From Rhodocollybia butyracea (Eukaryota; Basidiomycota; Agaricomycetes; Agaricales; Omphalotaceae): 64,000 bases of DNA. Of the stretch, positions 34,883 to 46,214 are shown one piece after another. The stretch lies in NCBI GenBank assembly GCA_015501585.1, contig JADNRY010000103.1:124001-188000 (forward strand), written 5' to 3'. The stretch's first letter is position 1, and each line of letters starts with the position of its first letter. Position numbers and translations under genes: made by a program. Under the pieces are notes generated by a model, which saw only the letters and a list, made by a program, of their open reading frames with translations, did not search any database and was not told the DNA's origin.

Positions 34883-36313
34883 CTAGAAGTCGCCTAAATC
34901 CACTTCCAATGAAACCATCGATAAAACCTTCGTTGTAGGCCCAATATTTCTATGCATCAAGTTAGGTCGGGAAATGAATAACAAATGAGCACCTACGGGG
35001 CCCCAGGAAGATTTCCTAATTTCTTGAGACTTCGCGTTGGCTTTACCTTGCCATTCAAAGAAGTGAACTTGTCAAAGCCGTATTTGGATTCAAACACAGT
35101 GAGCAGCTCGTCTAATCTCAGTACCTCTGCATGCTGATTTTTTTCTTGTGCTCGTTCAAGTTGCTCTAGCCTGGTGGAATGCACTCGTCTCTGCCATTCT
35201 TCAAACCTCCAAAAAGTTTTGGTAGTCGGATGTTTGATGTGTTTGAGATTCGATGCGAGCTGGGCCATTACTCGGATTTTGATTTGAACGTCCTGCATTG
35301 TTGGAAATGTAATGTTATCCCTAGACATAAGCCCTTTGTAAGTCGTGAATTCCCCCTGGAAATACTGTTAGATTGGCTTGAAAAGAAGAGTTTCCCTTGC
35401 CTTAGTGAAAGCACTGTTTGAGATGAGATCCAAGGACACATTTCGGATTACACGGCCACAGACTAACTCTAACTTTCGATTGTATGTAGTTTCATCGATC
35501 TGGTACGGCTTCACCGTTTCTCTTAGCAATGCTAGCAGCAAAATTCGGTCGATAAACAATTCAAGGAAACAAGGAAACGCTAACCTTTGACTTGCAAGAT
35601 TCTATATTTCCCAATCCCTATTGGATATCTGACCCACATTCCCTGAATATACTCTCCAAACCAAGACATTTTCAGGAATCGTAGAATTAGACGACGAGAT
35701 AATCGACAACGTTCCAGGTCGAAGAGAGAAGCTTCGGGTGTTAGGTTGCCGTCAGTTAGTGGTTGGTTTAAGGGGGCGGAACGCGATGCTGAGGTGCTGA
35801 AAAGTGAGTTTGCCTCGCGAGATGGCTCTGGAGTGGGAGCGTTGAGAAGGGACTCTATTTCTCGAACCGGCGATCCATCAGGCTGTGGGTTGGGGACACT
35901 GGAAGGGAGTTTGTAACCGTCTTCGAATGGCTCTGGAGTGGGTGCGCATCCGGAAATACTAGCAGCGCCTTCACGCGCGATGATCGATAGCGCCCTTCTA
36001 TCAAGAACTTTTTGTCTTTTCTCTGCTCTCTCCGAGAGTATCATCTCCCGCTCAAGTTCGTTCATCTGGTACAACCTAAAATGAATCGTTAGCCTAAGCG
36101 CCACATATCACAAGATAAAACATACACTTCATAGTCCTCTTCACTATTGTAAAGTCCATCCACATCATTCATCGTTGAATCATTCCTGGATAGATGTCAG
36201 CCTTCATTTTATTTTTGAAGTTGATTTCCTACAGACTTTGTATATTTGCTGTTGCGTTTACGTTTTCGCGGGCTCTCGACGAGAGACAAAAGTTCATCTT
36301 CTAAAGATTTCAT
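34883..36313 (-). CDS. RTF1-like protein (Paf1 complex, Plus3 domain)
   Basis: It starts at 36313 (MKSLEDELLSLVESPRKRKR) and continues through short exons to YNSEEDYE...QMNELEREMILSERAEKRQK, a region typical of RTF1. The Plus3 domain covers LFDLERCRLSRRLILRFL, EYIQGMWVRYPIG, then VKPYQIDETTYNRKLEL and SLDLISNSAFTKARE. The C-terminal exons have MSRDNITFPTMQDVQIK and a helical WQRRVHSTRLEQLERAQEKN region. After an intron at about 34984-34937, the frame ends in VDLGDF, as expected for RTF1. RTF1 links the Paf1 complex to RNA polymerase II through SPT5 and supports histone H2B ubiquitination. My estimate is near 400 residues, shorter than most fungal RTF1, mainly in the N-terminal part. The first splice junction is uncertain. 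It may be an accessory paralogue. Confidence 0.75.
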
Positions 36314-36672
36314 TCTCTACGTTACTTTAGTATAAAACAGTATATCCTAGACGTTCAAGAGCAAGTGACGAAAAGTTCATGTGATATGCCGAACACGATT
36401 ACATTCCACAGGAACACAGCATCCAAATTTGGAAGAACCTCCCTAGGCGCGCGAGAGTAACTTTTATTGTTAGGCACGTGCTTCACTTTTTCCGCTTCTT
36501 CCTCAACATCCATTATCGAGAGCAGAGACAGTGAGTTATCGCGTTCATCGCTCCTATTATCGCGTCTATTATCTACTACTCGTGTATCGTACATAACGCA
36601 GTAAGTACTTAAGAAAAATGGATAGTAATTAATTCAGCTGAAACGCGAAGCTAGAAGGCTACTGTCTACGAA
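36314..36672. promoter_or_regulatory. Divergent promoter region between RTF1-like and SPT5-like genes
   Basis: A 359-bp gap separates the two start codons. It contains no GCCTCGTG motif, so this pair is not wired like the surrounding families. A short frame on the minus strand (36355-36594) is not convincing. Confidence 0.45.
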
Positions 36673-39663
36673 ATGGTAGGATATTCCATAAGTGGGCATT
36701 ATTGCAACTGAGGAACTTCACAGAATCCCTTCATTAGCTATGAAGCTGACTCTCATTCTGAAGATGAAGAATCTGATGAAGGTTATCCTACCGACGATGA
36801 ACGCGAAATGGTACCTCTAATTCCGCGGTCTGAGCCTTCTAGGCTAGACACTCTACTGGACCGCATTCAGAATCACCCTCCGACGCAACCGCATCTCACT
36901 CCAGATCTTGATGATACTCAGGCTCGCGAGTGGCTCGAAGAGAATTATGATGGATTGGTAGAGGTCCCGGGCTACGAGATCTTCTCTTTGAGGTGCAAGG
37001 TAAGCCTTAGATCCTGTGTCAACATCCAATCAATAATCCCTGGTTAGCCTGGTCGCGAGAAAACAATCGCCAAAGAGATCCAGTCTGACATTCACCTGCA
37101 ATATATCTCATTCGATATCATCAAGGCTGCCTTTCCCTCCCAAAAGCGTGGTACTCTCTACATTCAAGTTCGTAATATGAATCATTCAAATATCCCTCTC
37201 TCCTCCTACTTGAAGAGGTTTTCTGGGCTGTACTATCGACGGGAACCCAAATTCTCTTTCGCAAAAGACTCAGTAATACCATTACCCTCAGAAAGATACG
37301 ATCAAGAGGTAATGCCTGTCCATAATCTTGTAAACACTCCATTCAGACTGGATGCTACATCTCATTATCGCGACGTGACCTTCACGGGCCGCGGGAACTT
37401 GAGTTTAGATGATTTGCCGTTCCATCACCCAAGTCGTTGGGCACTCAAGCCCAATACATGGGTCGTTCCTAAGAGTGGATTGTATCGTGGAGATCCCGGC
37501 GTGGTTGTAGCCGACGTCAACGAAAATATAAACTCGAAAGAAGACTGTTGGGTTTTGTTCTTACCCCGCACTCCTCGACCAGAATTTGAACAACCAACGC
37601 AGAGAGCTAGGTCTGAAGCTGAAGTATCTGAAGAGATTACTCTTGGAAGCAAAAGGAACAGGAGTGAATCCGATGTCTCTTCAGATATGGCTCCCGTGAG
37701 CAAAAGGAGCAGGTCCTCTCGTCCCACTCCTATACATCGAAGGAAAAGGTCTTCCTGCCCTCACCTCTGGGAAAGTGGCATAGGAACTACTTCTGAAATT
37801 CATGAGCGGTTCCCTGGTAATGCTCGGACGACATGCATTGCGGGCACAGAATGTGACGATCCCTTAAGCTGCGAACACAAGAAACAAACTTTCCTTTTTG
37901 ACCAAGAGATTTACCGTGGGCTAGCTGTTGTTCCCCAAAAAATCAATAATCTCTCACGTGCAACACAGATCTCCCACAAATTCCTTCAAGGATTCAAGGC
38001 TTGCTGTCCAGAATCGGAGCATCCTTTTCTGCAAACCGTGCCTCCACCTGGCTCTTGGAGCTTTACTCCCGAAGAAAATGTTGAGGTCAGCTCAAGATAC
38101 AGAGGAATAGGTTCTACTACCGGCACCATTGATGAAGTGCACCCATTATACTGCGAGGTAGTATTTTCAGACGGGGAAAACACCTTCCTGGAAGCCGTCC
38201 CACACATCCACCTGCGAAAAAAATTTTCCTCTGGAGACCTAGTCAGAATCGTTCAAAGTGTTCCTCCCATAAAAGGCGTACAGCAGTCGCAAATACCAAA
38301 CTCCATTGTCTGCACAGTTGAGCTAAAAGTGGTTCCCATCGCTGGCTTAGAGGGGTTTGTCAGTTCAAGCAACGAGAAGTACGTCGAAGTATGGGTACCG
38401 GAGCTCGAACTCATGTTGAATATCGACCATAATTGTCTGCAGTATCAACCCAATCTCTCTGCTCTTGGCGAGATTCGTCGAGAGAACCCATTCCTTCTCG
38501 CGGAGCACCCTGCTGCATTTAGCGCAGAACGACCCATGAAGCACCTTGATTTGACCAAACATTCACCAAATCTGGATCCAAATACTCAACTACCTATAAA
38601 CCCGCACACTGGTGTTTCACCTTGGAAGGATCTTCGTGTCTCCATTGGGGGAACAGAGTCAGACAAGCGGGGAGGATACAAACCCGCAGAACTGATAAAG
38701 GGTCTCCGGTGCACGGTTTTGGATGTAAAAGCTGATCATTCCACACACAGTGGGCTTGCAGTTCTCGTCCGACCAGATGGACGCAGTGCCGTCTCTTGGG
38801 TAGATTACTCCAGGGTCCGTCGCGAAGACAATCACCGCTTCCTTCACGAAGAACAGCGGTCCTGGGAATCTTCAAGGCCTTTGTATTACAGTTTCAAACG
38901 GGGATATCTCCCCACTTACTCTGATCAAGAGCGCGCGACCTTGAGTGGACGCCTCAATCCAGGGTACGAGGCTGCGATGACACAAACTTACGAGAAACAA
39001 GTGCAGAAGGATCGAGAAGAAGAAGAAAAGCGAAAACAACGCCTAGAAGACGAAGAAAGAAAGTGGATTGAGTATGAAGAGACTGGTGGTCGCGATAAAT
39101 CGCCTGTCGTGACCGGGGCCGGTGATGCGGAACTCGAGTTGCCAGAGCACTGGATTCTGAATCCTCGTCTCAAAGAGTGTCTGGGTGAACGATCCATCTA
39201 CGTTGCGACTAGTTTAAGCCGACGGAAGGATTATGCAGTCTCTTTACGACCCGGAAGCGACGGGCAGGTTGAAGTATGGACAGATGAAAAAAAGTCTCGA
39301 CAATTGAATTTGGAGGATGTTGACCGGGAAGCAAAAAGTCGGACTCTGCTGGACCACCGGTATGAACAAAATTTGCTTGTCGTAGTAGAGGGCGAGCACG
39401 CTGGAAATTTTGTCCGTGTTCTATCAGTTGACTGGACACGGTCCTTACGGTGTCAGCGTGTTCAGATAACTGGGGTCAAAGACAAGGCCGGAAAAGAATA
39501 CCAAGAAGAAATTCTACCTGACGTACCATTTCTTCTTGAGAAGGACGCCGTAGCGGTGGTAAAGCAAACAGAACATGCTCGGAAGGTGGGGAACGAATTG
39601 ATGCAGACCTTGAGACATTTGGAGAGAGACAGAGAAGGTTCCTTGGATTTGGTGTGCCGGTAG
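36673..39663 (+). CDS. SPT5-like transcription elongation protein (NGN plus KOW), 964 aa
   Basis: Exon 1 is only the start codon (36673-36675), followed by 36724-36999 and 37048-39663, all in frame. The N-terminus is acidic (SHSEDEESDEGYPTDDE). An NGN-like segment follows (YEIFSLRCKPGREKTIAKEI, about residues 87-106), then a clear KOW motif (TWVVPKSGLYRGDPGVVVADV, about 220-240) and further KOW-like segments near residues 420-510, 610 and 850. A charged helix precedes the last part (EEEEKRKQRLEDEERKWIEY). SPT5 with SPT4 forms DSIF, which rides on RNA polymerase II. I see no C-terminal repeat region that RTF1 Plus3 normally binds, so this is an SPT5-like paralogue rather than the canonical gene. 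It is head-to-head with the RTF1-like gene. Confidence 0.75.
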
Positions 39664-40831
39664 TCACGATATAGATGTTGCATACAAGGTTAGCAACAAG
39701 CTACTCAATGTACGATTAAAATGTATCTTTGAAACATTCTACTGATCCGTCGACCTGCGAACAAGGAAAAGACTTTCTTCCTCAGCCAGGGTGATACCTG
39801 TTGTTTGCCATAAAGTACTTATAGATGAAAAAGGTCTCAAAAGTTAGAATCAGATGCTGTTGACCGCTGCTAGACTAGTAGTGTGAACTGCCAAAATCGG
39901 TACAGAGCGCGCTCAGAGTGTTCTATCAGTTGACTGGACGCGATCCAAACGATAGTGTAGCTACACGAAACGGGTAGGTAATTTGTCCGAGGGCCCGTCC
40001 GAGCATGTGCGGGCGTCCGAGGTCCGAGCTCGCCCCACCCATTGAAAGTTCATGCTCGGACATTCGTATTCTCAGTCTAAGTAATACTCTGTTCCTCCAC
40101 TTGCTAGTACTAGTAGTTAATACCTACTAGGTATTGATATTTATGAACCATATTCCCGAGACTCAAGTATAAAGGCGGTTTTCACCGGAAATTGTACTTC
40201 ATACTTGGTTACCTATGTCACGCGCTTACTTTTCCATCGAAGCTTACTCCATTCACCTACATCCTACTTGAATCTTGCAGATGTACTTACTACATAGAAA
40301 GTTATATCACTGTAAGTCAAAACTTCTTCATAAGTACTGTGACAAAATTCACTTATCTTATCACCATTTTGCGCCAAAACCAACGGCTCGAGCGCTTATT
40401 GAAGCCTCGCGTTCAAGTCGCGTTCAATCGCGTCCAATCGCGTCCAATCGTCCAAATGACTCGTATAAGCAGAGTATAGGCTCGACAATTTGCAGAGAGT
40501 GAACTTAGCACAATTATACAAACCTGAAGCTTGAAGGATCGGCATACCTTTGAGTCCTCAGCACAATCAAACATAACTGCATCTGGAAATGCGTTTCTGT
40601 GGCCGTAGACTATTGTAGAGGTTCAGTTCTACATTGCTCTATGTAGACCGTGTAGAATGACAGATTGTGCCCGACATATCGGAACACATGTATGTTGTCT
40701 GCTTTGGGACTGGCCCCAAGCTGCGCTGAAAATCACCCTGATACATTTGCCGCATCATCATCAAGTTCAAACAGGTTAGAAATACAGCACCAAGAATCGT
40801 TACTGAAGTCTAATACGGTTGTTTACTACTA
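39664..40831. other. Intergenic with SPT5 3' scrap and right copy of the 22-bp inverted repeat
   Basis: Positions 39918-39939 repeat exactly the coding stretch 39416-39437 of the SPT5-like gene, in the same direction. Positions 39969-39990 are the reverse complement of 32278-32299. Around 39990-40075 there are repeated GTCCGAG/CTCGGAC words that also occur near 45305-45345. At 40425-40455 there is a short run of CGCGTCCAATCG-like repeats. No gene was recognised. Confidence 0.5.
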
Positions 40832-43300
40832 CTAAGTACTAGAATATCCCCAAATACATTGCTTTTTACGCGTAGCTACAGCTCCAAAAAGACGTAAGTC
40901 AATATAACGATCAAAGAAGAAAGTTTTGCATGCGTCGACAACCGTAACACTAGTCCAAGACAACTCTTTTATTCGACCAAAACTAGGCGCAAGGTAACAA
41001 TTCCGAACTATACGCCCAGCATCAATAATTTCACCGTATACATGTCGCATCCGTGTTGAGCGAGAAAGGGAATATAGACCCGAGGAAGGATTAGGCGTGC
41101 TGAAAGGAGTGAACCACTCAACGTAGGCGAGACGAGTGTCAATGGTAAGGCCATAGATGTGAGGAAGGCTGAACAGCACTCGGACGTGTGCTACTCGAAG
41201 GCCTATAACTATGTATCAGCATGTAATCATAGGATATATTAGTTTAGCTACACACCTGCAAGCGCCGTCGCCTCAGTCCGTCTGTTCGAACAAGGGCAAA
41301 ATCCAGATGCGCCGGTTCTTCTGGGCGACGTCCAACACTTGGAACGAGAGGTGAAGCACGAACAGTGTTTTTGAGAGTTGTTGGTTTGGCCTCCGGGACG
41401 TCAGGAAGCAAAGTACAAGCCGTTTGTCGAGGTTGAATGAATCAAACCATCTAGCTGTGGCAATGCTTTTGTTTGCGGTAAGGAATGACTGGAGTGCAGG
41501 AAGGAAGTATGAAGCGCCATGCTGATTGATGTTAGTTTGCGCGTTGATTCCTCGTAATGATTGAGGATGATTGGCAGCTATTCTATATGTCGTCGACAGA
41601 GTAGCATGGCTCACATTGGAACCTAAAAATGCAGTGAGTAGGGAACCAGTTGTTAGTATACCAGAACACGCACCTTCGACAATCTCAGATGATACCACCT
41701 TTTGAGTAGCAATGACAGCTCCAGAAAGATCGTCTAAGTCTCCTCCAGCCCCGCTAACCCGGTATAAATCCTCAGAACCTTGAAATCTACGAATCCATTC
41801 CAAGTAGACGGTGAAACGGTCGGTTGCTTCTTGGCGCTGAAGCCATCTCGTCATCTGGATAGTATAGTCGCGACCATTGGAAGCTCGGTATGCATTTTTG
41901 GCGTAGTCGATGTGAAGTCGTTCAAGCGATTCGGTGTTGAAGCCATCTGCTGAACCAAACCGGCGAATTAATTCAATGTAGTGAAGCATCGAGTAAATTT
42001 TAGGAATATTAAAATGAGAAGCATCGCGAGCCCCGAGCTCGATAAAAACTTTGTGTTCATGAAAAGAAAGGCATGCTTGATGGAGGGAAGAAAGCGCCGA
42101 GGTTGTGTGAGAGTGCAATGGAGCATAATTAATAAAGTCGATTACGGCGCGTACAGCTGTCACCACACGGTCTTCCACGACACCGATGATCAATGGTAAA
42201 AAACCTTTTCCATGGCTTTGTGCTCTGAACCTGTCCACTGTGAGACTCCGCTGATCCCGTTCTTGAAATGGCGAAGTCCTGGATGATCAGGCATTGCCTT
42301 GAATCTTTCGTCAAGTTCGAATGAGCCCAACAGTTCGGTACACCACTCAACAAGATGATCTTTGAAGACACCTTTATGAAGCTGGTGCAGCAAATCAGGT
42401 GTGAACGCCTCGAACATCTCGGAATGGGGCAGGTCAACCCAAAATGGCTGGAAGACAGGGCGTATACCAAGGTCATGCCAAAGCTTTTTGAACTCTGGAC
42501 TTGAATCGTCTGAAGCCTTTCGTGCAAGCATTGCAATAGTTTCAGCTTCAGAACGAGGAGCGCTGGCTTCACTGGATCCTCTTGATTTTGGCGCCACTTT
42601 GCATAACGGACAGCGATTTTCCATACAGCATGCAACGAGACGCTGCTCCGGATAATATGTTGCATATGCTGCAAGGATGGGAAAAATCCACCGAATATTT
42701 GTATCGCTACAAGTCATTGCAACTCCGTTGGTTCCAGCTTCAATCAAAGAACCTAGCAGAGTTCGCATGCAGTGATGGAACAGACGATACCGAGCAAATT
42801 GTCGAGCATTGTCGGTATAGCAATCAAGCTTGGCCACAGGGAGATATCCAATAAGAACGGTCGCATGTGAAGATGCCTGGCGACGAACTTCCTTCGAAAT
42901 GTTTCCGATGGTCAAGTATACTGGCCTTATCACCACGGAAATGGGAGAGTTGGGTTTTATCGGATGAAAGGATAATGGGTGCAACTGTTGCGTCCGGAGG
43001 AAGGAGTTTCTGTATAAGGTTTTCATTAGGAACTATTATCAAGGCAACAGCCATACTAACTTGAATTTTTTACCACCATTCGGCAGTCCACATTTCGTTC
43101 ACAACCTGTTCCTTGCGTTCGACACGCTCAGGTGCGTATCGCATCATGTCCTTGAACATGGGATTTCTGGACAGCTCTCGAATACACTCCAAGTCTTTAC
43201 TTTGTTTTGTTCACCGATGCTTTCTGATATTTTAGAAGAGCACCACCACTGGAAAAAGGTCTCACGATCAAGCTCTTGCAGATGACAATGGTGAACGACG
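40832..43300 (-). pseudogene. Plavaka transposase, frameshifted
   Basis: Plavaka-type blocks are visible in order on the minus strand: RNPMFKDMMRYAPERVERK near 43170, ILSSDKTQLSHFRGDK near 42960, PVYLTIGNISKEVRRQASSH, RLFHHCMRTLL, FTPDLLHQLHKGVFKDHLVEW, 'NTESLERLHIDYAKNAYR' and the C-terminal IYGLTIDTRLAYVEWFTPF...LAPSFG. The 'GDK' and 'PVYL' parts are in different frames at about 42930 without a plausible intron, and a stop follows 'WTAEWW' near 43075. Plavaka elements are CACTA-related DNA transposons of basidiomycetes. This copy should not make active transposase by itself. Terminal repeats were not found. Confidence 0.75.
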
Positions 43301-43455
43301 AAAGCCAGGACACCGGGTCACAGATCTTCCCAAGAATCGCCGAAGGATTGTTGAAGAAGCATATTCACGGTTCCGACTTGGGTGACAGGGGTCGAAGCTG
43401 AACTGCCTGCAACTATCGCTTGGCATGGTGCTCTTGACAAGCTTATTGAACGCAG

Positions 43456-44134
43456 GATTTTCGCCCCAACTCGCATACCACCTACTGGGGTGAACTTGCT
43501 TTGGTATGCATTTTGCATTTTGTGCGACATTTATATTTACAATTTATAGATTACCGACCGGACCTGCCAACACCGTGGACGAGCCAGAGATATCGCACGG
43601 GACCTTGTCAAGCAAGGGTTCGATCCTCAGCACAAGATGTTGCAAGCAACCTTGGTGGAGACTCCGGAAATGGAGTTGGCGCGCGAGGATGCTAACCGTG
43701 CCCTTTATGCACTTCTGATCACCGACGATGCATTTGTTAATAGGGTAGGCTTCCAGATACGGCTTCAGTAAATGGTTCACTAACAACACCATATATGAAG
43801 AATCCATTCGATACCACTGATACCCAATGTGCTCTTTACCGTGCACCATGGATCCAACAATTTTCCAATAGTTTGTGGTTCGGCAAGAAGTCAAAATCTG
43901 AAGGCCTGGGCCTGGCCTTCCCCAACTCAAAGATTCCTCTCCCAGCATTAGCGTTGGCAATAACCGCAGTTCGTACACAGTTCGTTTTCTTTGTTTATAT
44001 TTTTCCTAATGATTTTCCAGTACGAAGATGCTCTCGATGAATGGCGCGAAGGATACTTGAACCATGTGCGCTTTGATGAATCAAATGGTTATCATGATCA
44101 TTATGCTTTACACTTGGGTACACTGGAGGAGTGA
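43456..44134 (+). pseudogene. DUF6532-like protein, 3' part
   Basis: Exons can be read as 43456-43501 (FRPNSHTTYWGELAL), 43548-43743 (ITDRTCQHRGRARDIARDLV...REDANRALYALLITDD), a part near 43795-43980 (LYRAPWIQQFSNSLWFG, IPLPALALAITAVRTQ) and, after an intron, 44021-44134 (YEDALDEWREGYLNHVRFDE...YALHLGTLEE, stop). The last blocks resemble the end of the agaric DUF6532 family (PALAL...TAV...EW-x-x-G, Y-x-x-H-x-x-x-L). I could not find a start exon. The region upstream is antisense to the Plavaka remnant, so the gene is probably truncated. Confidence 0.4.
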
Positions 44135-44719
44135 AAAACTTATTCCTCAGAACCTGGATGTGGACGGGAGTGTGAAGCTCTTCAATGTGAACTATTTGAA
44201 GCGGGCGTGTAGGTCTCGTCAAGGTCTCCTTATTCAGTGTGCTGATGACATTTCCAGGAAATACACCAAAACCATCAGGAGGGCGGCCATTCCGAAGGGT
44301 ACTAGCTCGTAATGTTTGTCTTTATTTCACGTTCGTCAAGTTTTACAATGAATATCTGTCTTTAATATTATTTTTGCCACGATTTGGGAAGCATCGACCA
44401 GAAACGAGAAATGGATAACATGCCGCAACAACGTTAGCTTCCGCATTTGCTTGAAACCTGAAGATCTATCAATATCTATGTAGGTCTTGTATAGTGCTGT
44501 GCTCGGGAAGGCTCATTTACAGCAATCTACAGTGACCTACGTAGCAGAGACTTTCCTACAGGCCTACAGGAGCTATGTAACCTACGTAGACTACTGTAGT
44601 TGCGAAACATTTTCCAGATGTGTGACCCTTGCGCGTGCAACCTCCGGCCCCTATTTCTAAACACTCCAAAATTCAAGTAGATTCCGACCCATCGAAGTAA
44701 GGAATGTCCTAATTCACAT
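44135..44719. other. Intergenic, no gene
   Basis: A few CTACGTAG/CTACAG words repeat between 44470 and 44600. Similar words lie at 40605-40665 on the other side of the Plavaka remnant, possibly marking element ends. Nothing else was recognised. Confidence 0.35.
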
Positions 44720-44721
44720 TA

Positions 44722-45193
44722 GGGACGTTCAAACCTCGAGCTGGAGCCCCAGCCCCAGCCCCAGAAAGCCGATCAGATGACCTTAGAACTATCACGCTGC
44801 TTAGTTTGGAAGTAACGCCGAATGTAAGCGTCTAATAGCGTTACATTGAACGCCCTTGTTATTATATACTCTTCGTCCACTACAGAACATATTTGAAAGG
44901 CCTATCTAGGGTGTCTCTGAACCCTCTTTATCCATCCTGTTCTTCGCTTTTCTTCTTTCCATTGGCCATTAAAAAGGACGTGAATTTCTCAAGTACCTCA
45001 GATAAGTATATGTACGATGAAGCACTTGAATGGCATTGAATACACGACGCATGTTGCAAAGGTACAAGCGTTAACTTTACGGTCACAAAGGTCACAATGC
45101 AGGTAATGGTCATCAGGTGCGGTGTCATATCATCTGATCGGCTTTCTGGGGCTGGGGCTGGGGCTCCAGCTCGAGGTTTGAACGGACGGTCCC
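44722..45193. mobile_element. 472-bp MITE with long terminal inverted repeats and TA target site
   Basis: The ends are inverted copies of about 58 bp: GTTCAAACCTCGAGCTGGAG, three CCCCAG units and AAAGCCGATCAGATGA on the left, and the reverse complement on the right. Five bases near the left tip are missing (GGGACGTTC versus GGGACCGTCCGTTC). TA flanks both ends (44720-44721 and 45194-45195), as for Tc1/mariner-type elements. There is no transposase inside, so it is non-autonomous. Confidence 0.8.
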
Positions 45194-45329
45194 TATTGAT
45201 ATGGTAACATGTAATAATTTCCGACGAAATCCGCCGTCATACTCAAGTCAAGATGTTTGCAAGAAATCCATCGTGTGATGGGCCTCTACAAGCTCGTACA
45301 CTCGTACAAGCTACTCGTACCTGCTCGGA

Positions 45330-45935
45330 CATGCTCGGACACACTACGGGCTCGAAATATATATATTGAAGCGACATAGGCGTCAGAAGCACAAGATGGA
45401 AGTAGAATTACTCTTAGGGAGTCAAACGTAGCGAAAACGGGGGAAGGTTCATTGCAAATTCTCATACCCAAATGCCATACAAGTAGTCATTGCCAAGGAA
45501 GGAAGGAAGGAAGGAAGTAACCGGCGCGGTCCCATTGAGGAACAGCCGGGGCCCGCGCAACACACATTGCGCCATATGTGTGCCGCGGATGCACCCAGTT
45601 GACTTTGCTGTGGCAGAGCGAACACAATCACCTCCGGCTCACAAAGCCAGCTGCGCACACGAGTAAACTACATAGACGCGCTCATTCATATTCATGTAAA
45701 GCTCAGTAAACGTTATTGAACCAGCTTTTTTAAACATCTTTTTTATTGATGAGATCTTTGACCTCCGCCAAACTGGTGTTCATGAATTCCGTGCGTGCAA
45801 CTTCTTTCACAAGAGAGTAATAACTGTGTTTAGCAGCAAATGCCAATATTTCCCTTGGGTGACTGAGCACGTATCGTCTACACGATATCAGGATAAGATT
45901 ACTATAGTCATGATAACAATGAGCAACGCAAAGGA
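45330..45935 (-). pseudogene. BTB pseudogene interrupted by a LINE tail
   Basis: The second BTB exon (RYVLSHPREILAFAAKHSYY and VARTEF-x-NTSLAEVKDL) is recognisable at about 45880-45745. Its last residues (NDYLYGIW) continue at 45495-45460 after the inserted LINE end. Most of the third exon is missing, and only its last codons (near 45450-45420) follow. Exon 1 is absent: the text jumps from the promoter-side TATCATGA to the intron before exon 2. The promoter side is shared with RING B. Confidence 0.75.
45496..45735 (-). mobile_element. 5'-truncated LINE 3' end with (TTCC)n tail
   Basis: On the minus strand the insert ends with GGCTGTTCCTCAATGGGACC, GCGCCGGTTA and about five TTCC units. The stem-loop GCGCAA-TGTGTG-TTGCGC lies 10-30 nt further upstream. 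It splits the BTB exon between AAAGATCT and TTGGCAATGAC. The intact gene has only CTTCTTGG there, so no target-site duplication is visible. Confidence 0.7.
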
Positions 45936-45973
45936 TTATTGAAGTGGAAAACTGGCGCTGGCTAACTATTATT

Positions 45974-45998
45974 GTTTGCCACGTGGGGCGCCTCGTGC
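45974..45998 (+). promoter_or_regulatory. Class II promoter motif of RING B
   Basis: GTTTGCCACGTGG followed by GGCGCCTCGTGC is nearly the reverse complement of 30908-30932. The flanks GGAAAACTGGCGCTGG on one side and TTATTCTTCTCAATTC on the other are also shared with the coiled-coil gene promoter. Confidence 0.65.
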
Positions 45999-46214
45999 TT
46001 TGTCTCATGTTGTGCTCAATAATGCTCCAGCTTATTCTTTTCATCGTTTCATTGATTTATTCTTCTCAATTCATCTCTACCCGCTTTCAGATTCCCGAGC
46101 TCGCATGAGGCTCATGCTTTCTTCAGCATTTTTATATATAATGGGCTTATTCTCAGTTAATGGAGGCCACCTTCAAGTCCTTCAAGTCGAAACGTTATTG
46201 ACTACTCTAGAGGA

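Noticed and set aside
32278..39990. A proven 7.7-kb composite transposon
   Set aside because: The inverted ends are real, but I could find no target-site duplication or transposase inside, so it is reported only as a candidate.
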